Positions 53,843 to 64,000 of a DNA stretch of 64,000 nt are shown here, piece by piece. Source of the DNA: Brassica napus (lineage: Eukaryota > Streptophyta > Magnoliopsida > Brassicales > Brassicaceae). The stretch spans positions 35,647,473 through 35,711,472 of the forward strand of contig NC_063449.1 in the NCBI RefSeq assembly GCF_020379485.1, read 5' to 3'. The stretch's first letter is position 1. Each line of letters starts with the position of its first letter. The notes under the pieces are model-generated. The model ran no database searches, had not been told where the DNA came from, and worked only from the letters and a program-made list of their open reading frames with translations. Position numbers and translations under genes: made by a program.

Positions 53843-56323
53843 TCTATCTTATTAAAACTCAAGTACAAAATTGAAGTGTTTGTAGACTTGAATAGGACTA
53901 TTAAAACAATTTGGAGTGTTTGGAAACATGAATTGTAGTCTTTTAAGAAATTAATTTTGTTTGGAAACAAGGATAGTAGTATTAAGAAAAAAAATAATGG
54001 GCTTATGTTATTAAGAAAAATTAAAAGTCCATCATATTATAAGAAACTATCTATCTTGCCCAGATTTAAAATATACGAAAATGTGTCAATCTAATTGCCT
54101 AAAACTTTTTCTTTTCTAAACTAACCATAAAACAAAATTTAAAATTTATACACATATTTCAAATCAAAATAATAATTTAAATTTGATTTATATCAAAAAT
54201 TGATTAAAAAATAATACATATATTCAAAAATGGATTTTTACTAAACTATTTTTCAATAACCATTATACAAAAATGTTGTCAATATATATAATAAAAATAC
54301 AATACAAAGCCCAATTTGAAATACCAACTCAAATTATGGTTTTTATATTTCATATTAAGTTTTAATAAGATAGATATATGTAATTATTTATATGATGGTA
54401 CGTATAAAATACTATTAATTATATGATTACTTATATGATGGTACGTATAAAATACGATTAATTATATGATGACAGTATACGATATATAATAATGAATAGG
54501 GATGGGATTTCGGGCACCAATACGGGTTTGGTTCTGATCGGTTTGTGTTTAGGGTTTTCAGGGTCAAAGATTTAAGCCCTGTTAGGATGTTTCTAAATTT
54601 TGGTTTGAGTTTGATACGGATCTTTGCGGGTTTGATTCGCGTTTGGATAACCCATTTAAATTATTTTTAAAGTTTTAAATCATTATCTATTTTAAATTTC
54701 TCAAAATCTATAAATAAAATAATATATTACCTATAAATTTGAATAACATATGTCAGAATACCTAAGCTTAACATATCAATTGGCTTGATTTAAAATTTTG
54801 GATACGAAATCAATAATTATTTTAAGTATTTTTGGTGATTTGAGTATACTTTAACTATTGCAGATATTTACTTTTGACTATATATATTCAAGTATTTAAA
54901 CCAATTTAAAAGTATCATTCTTAATGTTTTATATACGTTAAATCTAAAAATAATTAATATATATATAAGTATATAAATCTATTTTTAGATAAATTCGGGT
55001 ACCCGAATACTTCGGTTCGGATCAGATTTGGTTTTCTAAATAACAAAATTTCGAATAATTTGAATATTTAATCAATTTATGTTCGGGTTTGGTACTATAT
55101 TTTCAGATCGGTATCGATTCTGTTCCTTGGATTCATTTTGTAAAACCCTAATAATTACATGAAAAACAAATATCAACATATTTTTCAAAATATACACCCG
55201 CGCGCCTGCTAATATTAAAGTTGAAGTTGAAGTACACATTGGGATTGTTTGGCAATATGAATAGTAGCTAAAAAAAATAGTACTATTTAGAAACATGGAT
55301 AGCACTAAGTTAGAAAAAAAAATGGGCTTATGCTACTAAAAAAATTGGAAGTCCATTATATTAAAAAGTAATGGGTCTATGTTACTTGATATATATATTC
55401 AAATCAAAATAATAATTTAAAATTAATTTATATAAAAAATTCATTCAAAAAAAAAATATATATATATATATTCAAAATTTGATTTTTACTAACATATTTT
55501 CCAATAACTATTATAAAAATGTTTTCAATATATATAATAAAAATACAATACAAAGTTCAACTTCAAACACCAACTTAAATTATGGGCTTTATATTTCACA
55601 TTAAATTTTAAAATATAATATATGTGATTATTTATATGATTGTGCGTATAAAATATTATTAATTATAAGAAAACTTATTTGATGGTACGTATAAAATACA
55701 ATTAATTATATGATAACACATATTTTGTAACCTATGATGACACATATAGGATATATAATAGTGATTAGGGGTGGGCGTTCGGGTTCGTTCTCGGGTCTTT
55801 TTGGGATTTCGTATTCAGTTCAGATCTTTGAGGATTTGGTTCGGATTTGGATAACCAATTTAAATAAGTTTGGTTTAAATATTTGGATAGATAATTAATA
55901 ATTATTTAAGTATTTTTTGAGTTTTTAGTATTTTTTTAACTATTTAAGATATTTACATTTAACTATTTGTATATATTTTCAAGCATTTATGTGAACTTAA
56001 AAGTATCATATATATTCTAGATGTTTTTATATATATTAAATCTAAAAATAATTAATATATATAATTATATAAATCTATTTTGGATACCCAAAATATTTCG
56101 GTTCGGATCGGATTAGGTTCCAGTTCTTCAAATACCAAAATTTTGAATAATTCGGATATTTAATCAATTCCGGTTCAGATTTAGTACTACTTATTCGGAT
56201 TGTGATCGGTTTGATTCTTCGAATTCGAGTTTTTTGTCCAACTCTAAATAGTGACATAAAAAGAAAATAGTATTATATTTTTAAAAAAAATACACCCGGA
56301 CAAGCGTGCGGATCAAAATCTAG
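53843..56323 (+). mobile_element. Head-to-tail pair of non-autonomous Helitrons
   Basis: The first unit begins TCTATCTTATTAAAACTCAA after a host A and reaches a GC-rich terminus (CACCCGCGCGCCTGC) near 55209. The second begins immediately (TAATATTAAAGTTGAAG), repeats the same order of phrases (GGGCTTATG..., AGTCCAT..ATATTA, ATATGATGGTACGTATAAAA) and ends with a GC-rich hairpin (CACCCGGACAAGCGTGCGG) and CTAG followed by T at 56323. Both are non-coding, with CGGGTTTGGTTC-type low-complexity interiors. Only the outermost ends look complete. Confidence 0.72.
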
Positions 56324-57017
56324 TCTTATATTATGTTAAGAGATCCAACCCGAAAGACTTACGGTAAACATGGTCCAATGTACAGGTGGGGTTACAGAAA
56401 CTTATAATGTCTAACCGGTTTACATTGGTTTTTCGTTTCCCTCGCTAGTTTAATCTCATGAGGATCGGAGTAGACGTGGCGGAAAGGTGCAAACTGAAAG
56501 AAATCTATAATATATAGTACAAAAATGATATAATATGCTTGATATACACGGACACAAATATAAATGAAGAAGCAAAAGCAGGGGAAGAAATTAAAAGTTT
56601 GTTTCGACCATCCCAAACGTAAAAAAGCTCACTTCACACCTCGAAAAGACCCAAAGAAAAACTAATTTCATCTGCCCTTCTTCTTCTTCTTCTTCTTCAA
56701 GCCATCACCTCCTCACAGTCCAAGGTACTTTGATCAACTTGGGCAACAAATAAGTGTACTTTGATCTGATGCGTTTTATATTTTAGACTTTCTTTTGTTT
56801 ATTTAGTTGTCAAACAATGTTCTCGTTTGGATAGGTTTAATCTGAACACAAAATTAATTAACAAGAATGATCTGATGAGAAGAATTGTTCCATTTGACAT
56901 CCAATTTCTTCTGAAACAGTCTTCTCCGTATCCAATAAACATTACCAATCTGGTTATATCTTCATAACTCTTATGTAACAAAATATACTCCCTTTTTCTA
57001 AAGAGATTAACAAAATA
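56324..57017. other. Spacer resembling a gene 5' leader; CTT microsatellite
   Basis: A (CTT)n run at about 56679-56699 is followed by CCAAGGTACTTTG, which could be a leader exon with a splice donor. No coding exon was found downstream. A 32-bp phrase beginning AACAAAATATACTCC is duplicated at about 56977 and 57009. Confidence 0.35.
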
Positions 57018-57019
57018 TA

Positions 57020-57798
57020 CTCCTTTTTTATAAAGAGAATTAGGCTTGGGACGGATCGGGTATCCGGAAAATTTTAAGGTATCCGGATCCTTATCCGGCG
57101 GATCCATAATTTTACTATACGGATCCGGGGTTCTCGGATATCCGGATGTCGGATATCCTTCTAAAAATTGTAATATCCGGCGGATATCCGGATCCTTAAA
57201 ATAAATAAAAAATAATATTAATACATATAAAATGTTAAAAATAATTTAAAAATAAAAAATATATAATATTTTTAATTATTTCTATGTATAATATTACAAA
57301 ATTTACATAAAATTTACATCTACTATTATAAAAATGAAAATATATTAAATAAAATTAGTTTTTATATATAGATATTACTATTTTTGAAATAGTTATTAAT
57401 AAAACTTACGGATCCGGATATCCGGATTAAAAAATCAAAATATCCGGATCCGAATCCGGCTTTGACGGATCCGATATTTTACTATTCGGATCCGGATTCG
57501 GCCCCTCCGGATATCCGGATTTTCGGATCGGATCCAGACCGAATCTCGGATCGAATCCGGATCTCGGATAAAAGTCTCAGGCCTAAAGAGAATGTAATTT
57601 AAAATTTCAATACATTTTTTTCCTATTTTAAACTAGATATTAATTATAGAATGCATTAATTTTATAAATAATTTTATTTATCTTAAATATTTTTAGTTAA
57701 ATATGAATAATTAATACGAACATATATACATTTTAATCATTTTTACAATCTGTGTAAAAAAAATAAAGTGATATTCATTTCAAAACAAAAAGAGCAAG
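57020..57798. mobile_element. Stowaway-like MITE interrupted by a hAT-like MITE
   Basis: The left end CTCCTTTTTTATAAAGAGAA and the right end (reverse complement CTTGCTCTTTTTGTTTTGAAA) are similar and flanked by TA (57018-57019, 57799-57800). Removing 57041-57593 leaves a unit of about 226 bp. Confidence 0.6.
57041..57585. mobile_element. hAT-like MITE packed with GGATATCC iterons
   Basis: Short inverted tips TAGGCTTGGGAC and TAGGCCTGAGAC (reverse complement of the right end) are bounded by the 8-bp duplication AAGAGAAT (57033-57040, 57586-57593), typical of hAT elements. Both subterminal regions are filled with GGATATCC, GGATCCGG and TCCGGATC words around an AT-rich core. Non-coding. Confidence 0.85.
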
Positions 57799-57800
57799 TA

Positions 57801-58173
57801 CGGAGCAAACATAAGATTAGTGAGTTATTGTGTTACTTGGGGCCATTAGAGTACCATTGGTGAAAGGTTCTCATCAAGTTTCTCACACATGCAATAATAA
57901 AAAATAATTAGAAAAAAAGAGACAGATAAATAGTAGAATTGAGGAAAGAGAAGTCTCTTCCCCGAGAGATTAAAAGCTCTTGGCAAAAAACTATTTTGCA
58001 AGGCGTCATATTATTACTGATTTTATTTTATAATTAACTAAAACTTAATTATTATGTCAAATTATATTGGTATTTAACGATGAGAAATTCTATTTAAAGG
58101 GATGCTCTTATATTCACAAATAATGGTATACCTTTGTTCAAAAAATTTCTCTACTTGATATCTAAGTTTAATA
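57801..58173. other. AT-rich spacer
   Basis: Nothing recognised. Confidence 0.4.
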
Positions 58174-58433
58174 CTTCCTCTGTTTCAAAATAAGTGTCAT
58201 TTTGACATTTTTTTCTTGTTACAAAAAAATGTCACTTTAAAATTTCAATGCAAATTATATTTACTTTCAGATGAAAATTAATTGAAAATTGCATTGATTT
58301 TATAAATAATCTTATTTATCTCAAATACTATTGGTTAGAGAAGTATAATTATTAACAACTTATGTATATTTCTGATATTTTTTTAATATGTGTGAAAAAT
58401 GTCAAAATGACATTTATTCAGAAACAGAGAAAG
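58174..58433. mobile_element. Stowaway MITE
   Basis: Inverted termini CTTCCTCTGTTTCAAAATAA and CTTTCTCTGTTTCTGAATAA (reverse complement of the right end) continue into TGTCATTTTGACATTTTT on both sides. TA flanks both ends. 260 bp, non-coding. Confidence 0.9.
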
Positions 58434-60339
58434 TATATATTATTAGTATTTTAATAAAAAACTTATTATTTGATTAAAAATTAATATTAAAAAATCACTC
58501 ACATAACAACATATGATAAAAAGGTTTTCAGTGTATTTATAAGCTTGCCTTTTCAGAAATTCCTTTTCTCTATTTTATATTTTTCTGTTGTTGATGAGAT
58601 ATCTATTCTCTATCAATGGAAGAGTTCCTAGGCACTTGTTTGTACTGTTTACACAATCTCTAATACTAGAATATAACTTGGTAGATGAGATTTCTGTGTC
58701 ATCGCTATTTGCTAGCTTTTATGTCATTTAATTTAATTCCTAAAGATGTTTTTTTTGTCTTTGTCCATTATCATATATAACAAATCTGAAGCCTTTCAAT
58801 TGTTCGTGACATGTTTAAGCGAGTTTATATGTTTCAAGACATCCTTCTTAAGCAGATATGGAGTTAAAACCTTTAAAAATATATATCCAGCTAATCTTTC
58901 ATATCATTTTCAACATGGCTGGGTTCGAGTTCACCGAAAGCTGCGTTTGAAGTGGTATATCCGTTCCCACTAGGATTGAAAAGACAAATATGTCGTGATA
59001 TTAAAAAAACAATTAAAAATATTCATTTTTATTTTATTTGTGGCGGTATTATGTTTATTAAACTCAAAAAGTTAGTAAAATAAATAAATAAATAAAAATG
59101 GTGTTTCTAAAATTTAATTTGCTGCAGATTATATATGTAGGAAATATTCTATAAGAGAACAAAATATATCTAATAAAAAGTCTGAAGTTTTAAGTTTTGT
59201 TTTTAGGTTGACTTCAGTTTGGTTTGCTGGTTTGAAAAAAAAAAATTAATTGATTAACATAAATTGGTTGGATTGGTTGGCCACCATAGAATACGTATTA
59301 CTTTGAATCTAAATTATATCTACGAGAACTAATCAGTCAGGTAAAATATTACTTTTTCATATATAGACTATAGATTTTTATTAGGATAGTATTATATCCA
59401 CAAGGCATCGTTATCCGCGTCTAGGCGCAGAGTTTTTGCATTTTAATCCATTTTTGTTTCTTGTTTACTAATCTAGCATTCAGTTTTTCAATGCATTTTA
59501 TCTTCACCATCTCCTCTTGTCTTGTTTACATTTGTTTTCACGTTATGTCGTTTGATTTGTCTTAGTTTTGGCTTGTGTAATAACTTAACCCTGCTCATTC
59601 TTCTTTCATTCTTTATTGATTGATATTTTTATATCGCTTAGCTCTGTGTTGCCACTAATTTGCTCGAATCGTTTTTCATCATCTGCTTCGTATTCTTTTC
59701 ATATTCATTAACTATTGTCTCCAATCTCTTTAAATCCTAAAAATTCTACATGTTCTTTTGTTTATTAAATCACATATTAAATATTGTTGAAACTGTTTAT
59801 TTATTCTAATAAATCCTTACGATTATAACTAAGATGATATGGATAAAAAACTGATTATAATTTAGTTGAAATTAAAGTCTAAAGTAGAAGTTATTAAACT
59901 TGCAATCCTTCTTTTTGTCATCCAAGATAGATTTAGTCAAATCAATTATATTGATTTAGAAAATTCATAAGCTATTTCAACCCCAAACAACCAAAAAACA
60001 GGCGCATTTGTTATTGACGATGCGGTGGATTTCCTTTACAATAAACATAATTGCTTGTCACAACTGTTAATAAACCCAAATGTGTTTACAAAAGCTACTC
60101 ATATAAGAGTTTCATACTCATTTCTCTTTCTCAGTCATCTCCTATTTTAGTAGCTATCATAATACAATCATCAAACAAATGACATATCTCTTGGTTTCAT
60201 ATAGAATATGCAAAATGACTGTTTTCTGCAGACTCCATGATCACTTAGTATTATAAATATCAAACTATGTCTATGGTCTATTTATATGTTGAGGAAATGT
60301 CTCGAAATGTAGCTTCCAAATAATGATTTTCAGGTCAGC
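58434..60339. other. AT-rich spacer, no gene recognised
   Basis: A 75-codon frame at 58746 has no recognisable features. The rest is non-coding AT-rich sequence. Confidence 0.4.
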
Positions 60340-60960
60340 ACATTGCATGTTAACCTCCACAATGGGATCAGCGGATCTGCAGATACCGCTACATGTCGAG
60401 TCGAACGCAGCTACACATATGTTCCCTGCTTGTGCCTTTCATTCACAATCTGCAATTCTCCCAAGAACCAGAATCAATGTTAAATGAGGTAAAAGTTTTA
60501 GAGTCACAACAGACTTTGTATAGCCAAGCCAAATAAACCAAACACCCAACGTAACATCCCTACTTGCCTATTTGTGCAGAAAATGACTTGATCATTACAT
60601 AGTAGCACCGAGAAGTTAGATGGAGAATGAGGTATGAATGCAAAGTAGACAAAACAGTTAAAATCTTACTGATTATGGAAAATATAAGAAATCAATTCTC
60701 TTGATATGGCGTATAACTGTCCAATAGCGTGACAGAAGTACTTGTTCCTGTTCTCACCAAACTTCCAATTCTAAATGTATATATAAATCTATTAGAGTTA
60801 TTGCCAGCGCTCTGTTGCGATATTTGTTAGCTAAAATAATCCATCCAACATAATAGGAAAAAGAAACCAACGAAATTGTAAAGTTAACCATCAGCTGAGA
60901 TGCTTTTGCTGTCCTGACACATTGCAAGTTTAGTGATTTCACTGTCAAAAGCAACAAACT
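60340..60960 (-). pseudogene. Unidentified coding-like fragments
   Basis: On the minus strand several pieces read like protein: [20 protein letters not shown] near 60690-60755, and, with one in-frame TGA, LVLGRIADCE then [20 protein letters not shown] and [15 protein letters not shown] between about 60345 and 60475. They do not match eIF2-beta, whose relic lies just upstream on the same strand. I do not recognise the protein. They may be exons of another decayed gene. Confidence 0.35.
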
Positions 60961-61372
60961 AAGCAGTCATATACATCCGAGACATTTATTTACAAACGGT
61001 TTCTAGCACAGAAAAAGCATATTATTTATGTTACGGATGATAAGTTTGATGCACAGATACAATTTAGAATTTTTTTCAACTGAACATTTGTGCCTACTGA
61101 ATTACCTAACAACACCCACTGCATTGTGATTTTGGCATGTTAAAGCTGAGAATCAACATTGGAGCTTGCGTTAGCATTTGGAACATGAAATATAGCACCA
61201 TCAATTTTCAGTGTTAATTCCATTGACAATAGATGTGCAAAAGAACTCTGCTAGTAAGGTAATCGTGATTTGAAATTCTTTACATCTTAGTGTCGTACAA
61301 CTTCAAAACGATAGACACTTACAATCGACGGCTCTCAAAGATGGACCGCAAACCATCTAATGATATGCTTAC

Positions 61373-61939
61373 CTCGTCGTATAAGTAATCCATGTCACTT
61401 CCCTCCCACGGGTAACGTTGCTGGTGCAGATCAATTCCCTCCACCTCTTCCTCATCATTAGGATGCTCTGCACTATACCCTCTGTAAGGTTCAAATTTAT
61501 GTCGCTAGAATTATCAGAGAAAAAAATATAAAGTACCCTCCAAATCTTCAGGAGCATCGACATTTTCTTTATTCAATGATCTTCATTCAACCTAACAACC
61601 ATCAAAATAAAAAGAATGTGAGACACATAATCTTCAAAATCCAAGTTTAATGAATGGAAAAAAAAACTCAGGAAGACAGAAAATGTCAAACACTCACTGG
61701 CTTCTTCTTCTTTTACTTCTTGGCTCCCGTGAATGAACTGTCAAAGCCATCATTATTTGCAGGAAAAAAGATTAAACAAAGCAACTGATGAAAAGAAACA
61801 AATATGTTTCACAACACATAAACTCTTCTTGAACAATCAGACAACATATAGTATATCTCCCGTGTGACTCAGCTGAGTCCTCGATGGCATCCTAAACGAC
61901 AAATGTCTTCTTCTTCTTGGTTAGATCAAAGGGTGCAAA
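61373..61939 (-). pseudogene. eIF2-beta (translation initiation factor 2 subunit) pseudogene, N-terminal part
   Basis: Pieces of the eIF2-beta N-terminal region appear in order with splice-like signals: FAPFDLTKKKKTFVV, stop (61892-61894), DAIEDSAESH (exon near 61866-61939); SFTGAKK, stop, KKKKPV (about 61697-61738); ENVDAPEDLEG (about 61540-61572); then YSAEHPNDEEEVEG and QQRYPWEGSDMDYLYDE (61373-61479) followed by a GT donor. In the active protein this lysine-rich arm contacts eIF5 and eIF2B-epsilon and leads into the core domain. The core and zinc-finger exons are absent downstream. Retained introns mean it arose by DNA-level duplication, not as a processed copy. Confidence 0.8.
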
Positions 61940-62340
61940 CTAAGGATGACCAAAGAAAATTAAAACCACACAATCATGATTTATCAGGCAAAATAAAAGA
62001 ACCGATGATGAATTTATTAAAGATGAGGAGATGTAGAGACTAAAGAAGAAAAACTGATTCATGGAACTCAAAGAGCCAATCTGTGTTTCTTAGATGAGTC
62101 ATGAACCGTTGATTAAAAATTGAAAACCCTAAATTTCCATTGAAGAGAACGCTTACAGACCGAAGAGGTTTATTGGGTTTCTTTTTTTAACGAATCACAT
62201 TTCAAAACGTGAGTTATAAAGTATTTATTAAATCATTAGATAAAATAAATAAGTGTGGGTCCTACAGAGAAAACCGAAGAAGCAAAGGTTTCCGACCTTC
62301 ATAAATATATATTTGTTTCAGTCATCAATGTACAAAGAAT
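61940..62340. other. Leader-like region of the eIF2-beta relic and spacer
   Basis: AT-rich. The place where the first coding exon would lie shows no matching start. Nothing else recognised. Confidence 0.35.
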
Positions 62341-62405
62341 CATTTAGCTCAGTGGTATAAATGTTGTTGTTTAGATCTCAATAAACCTGGGTTTGAGTCA
62401 CAGAC
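62341..62405 (+). repeat. tRNA-derived sequence (SINE head or tRNA relic)
   Basis: Contains an A-box-like TTAGCTCAGTGGTA and a B-box-like GGGTTTGAGTCA at tRNA-like spacing. It does not fold into a convincing full tRNA by eye, so a SINE or a relic is more likely than a working tRNA gene. Confidence 0.55.
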
Positions 62406-62603
62406 TTGACACTTTTTCACACTTTTTAAAAGTGGAACCCACAAATCGCTGACGTGTCGCATCAGGAGTGATGCAATGCAACTGACATATTATAATGTAG
62501 ATTATTTTTCTTTCCTCTTTTCTATTCCTTTATTTTCCTCTCTTTTCTGAATTTAATTATGCTCTTTCATTTTTTTTTTCTTTTTTTATTCTGTTTTATA
62601 CTA

Positions 62604-62819
62604 CTTCCGCTCCTTAAAAATAGTTATTTTAATATTTTTACACATATTAAAAAAACACATTAGTTATGTATCGTTTTTTGAAATTATCAAATTCCAATGC
62701 TTTTTAAACAATAATCTTTCAATAAATTCAATTAATATTTTTGAAATTTGCAACTTTTGTATAAAAAACATAAAAATCTATTTTTTTTAAAAAAAATTAT
62801 CTTAATATAACGGATAGAG
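62604..62819. mobile_element. Stowaway-like MITE
   Basis: Ends CTTCCGCTCCTTAAAAATAG and CTCTATCCGTTATATTAAG (reverse complement of the right end), with TA at both flanks (62602-62603, 62820-62821). 216 bp, non-coding. Confidence 0.7.
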
Positions 62820-63395
62820 TATTTGACCACAAATACCTATCAGATATATAAATAAAGTTTTATATCTGACCACAAATACCTATCGGATATACAATTAAAA
62901 ATTAATATGGACAGAAATAGCCAAATGTCTGCTCTAAAAGTTGGAGTTGGGTGTCGACCATTGTCTATATTGTGGATTTGTGGTCAGGAGGACTGATGTG
63001 ATCCCAAAGGGACCAAACATGCTTTCTTTTTCTCGTTATCTGTTTTGTTTATCTCCATTTTCTCATCTGTTTTTCCTTATTTTCTTATTTTAGACTCTTT
63101 TAATTTCTTCGTTGTTTATTTTGTTACTGGTCATCCTCGTCGATAGGATTTTGAATGCACATAGTTTAGAATATATACATATATATATATTATTTATTTC
63201 TGGCTTTATTCTGGGTTTCAACAACCAAAAAAAAATTTTCTCACAAAAAAACAAACAAAAAATTCAGTTTCGGTGGCAATTTTTCTGGTTTTTAAATTAA
63301 TATAAACTTGGATTATAAGTAAATCACTATAACACAGTTTCGAATGTCACCGGCCATAAAAAAACAAGAAAGAAAGACAATTATATACCAATAAC
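62820..63395. other. AT-rich spacer
   Basis: A phrase TGACCACAAATACCTATC is duplicated at about 62824 and 62867. No gene. Confidence 0.4.
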
Positions 63396-63549
63396 AAATT
63401 CATTTTGTTTTAGAAAAAAATCACCGATTATGAAGTGAATCAAGCATGGAGCTTCATGTGACTTGTCTTTGAATCAAAGGCAAATCACATGAAGCTCCAT
63501 ACTTCATTCAGTTCATCATCGGTGATGTTTTCTAAAACAAAATGAAATT
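63396..63549. ncRNA. Near-perfect hairpin, candidate small-RNA (MIR-like) locus
   Basis: An arm from about 63402 (ATTTTGTTTTAGAAAA ... ATGGAGCTTCATGTGA) pairs with an arm ending near 63543 over some 65 bp with only scattered mismatches. The loop is about 15-20 nt (around CTTTGAATCAAAGG). The transcript would form a miRNA-precursor-sized stem-loop on either strand. The arms do not match a mature miRNA that I recall. A MITE is the alternative, but no obvious target duplication flanks it. Confidence 0.5.
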
Positions 63550-64000
63550 TCATGTGGTTTTGCACCCTTATATCTCCAAGACTCCAACAATTAGGCATGT
63601 GATATTTTTGGACGTCTGTAATCTGGTTTCAACAAATCATATCATCATTCGAACCACTTTTATGGTGGTACAGAAGACATTCAGGCAATTTTGTGCACCC
63701 AGTGATAAAAATGTATTACTGATTTTTCTCTTTTAACTTCTTTTTATCTCAGCTGACGGTGATACAATCAGGATATTACTAGATGCTAAAAGGTGACTTC
63801 CCCTCCTTAGTTTGTTTTTTACTCATTGAAGACATTGATCTATTTCCACATAAATTAAAGTCATTATTCTATAGCAGTATAATATATTTTCTTTTTGAGA
63901 AAAGGCTTAACAATATAATTTTTTAACATTGAGTTAACGATTTTTAGAATTTATGGCAAAAAATATCAATCACTTATGAACTAATTTAAGTATTGAATAT
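63550..64000. other. AT-rich end of window
   Basis: A 64-codon frame at 63542 has no recognisable features. Nothing else seen. Confidence 0.4.

Noticed and set aside
62341..62405. Functional tRNA gene
   Set aside because: A- and B-box words are present, but stems do not pair convincingly by eye.

Overview
The window is nuclear DNA from a Brassicaceae plant, most likely a Brassica or close relative. It holds intron-rich genes in an AT-rich background, and four adjacent genes match the Arabidopsis chromosome 1 block around At1g71820-At1g71770 (locus numbers recalled, not looked up). The surroundings are dense in nested transposons of types typical of Brassiceae. No bacterial, organellar or viral genes were recognised.

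Layout. 1-11.3 kb is repeat-rich. Two stretches dense in TGTACA/GTGTACAC words flank a frameshifted DUF1985 (Ulp1/MULE-associated) gene relic. A 5.7 kb pol-less LTR retrotransposon (1776-7482, TSD GGTTC) sits inside a fold-back element carrying telomere-like CCCTAAA repeats.

11.3-27.6 kb is the gene island: SEC6 (exocyst subunit, minus strand, 25 coding exons), CSTF64 (3'-end processing factor, minus, 10 exons), a small two-exon membrane-protein gene (plus) and PAB5 (poly(A)-binding protein, plus, 7 exons). CSTF64 and the membrane-protein gene are head to head with 442 bp between their start codons. CSTF64 and PAB5 act at opposite ends of mRNA 3'-end metabolism (cleavage and tail binding). 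SEC6 works in vesicle tethering.

28.0-34.3 kb is a second, younger pol-less LTR retrotransposon on the minus strand (TSD TTATC). It carries an intact copy of the orphan protein that is broken in the first element, and its two LTRs differ completely over the PBS-side ~250-320 bp. Then follow a 5'-truncated LINE with a 16-bp TSD, small MITEs, a short Helitron and a SINE.

40.5-53.0 kb is a large Helitron on the minus strand with both an RPA-like gene and a RepHel (HUH nuclease plus PIF1-type helicase) gene. It is complete in architecture but disabled by three nonsense codons and a Walker A substitution. 53.8-56.3 kb is a head-to-tail pair of short Helitrons.

57.0-64.0 kb holds a hAT-like MITE nested in a Stowaway-like MITE, two further Stowaway MITEs, an exon-containing eIF2-beta pseudogene, unassigned coding-like fragments, a tRNA-derived sequence and a near-perfect ~150-nt hairpin that could be a young small-RNA locus.

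All exon boundaries were read by eye from protein similarity remembered for Arabidopsis orthologues and from GT/AG signals. No alignment or database search was run.
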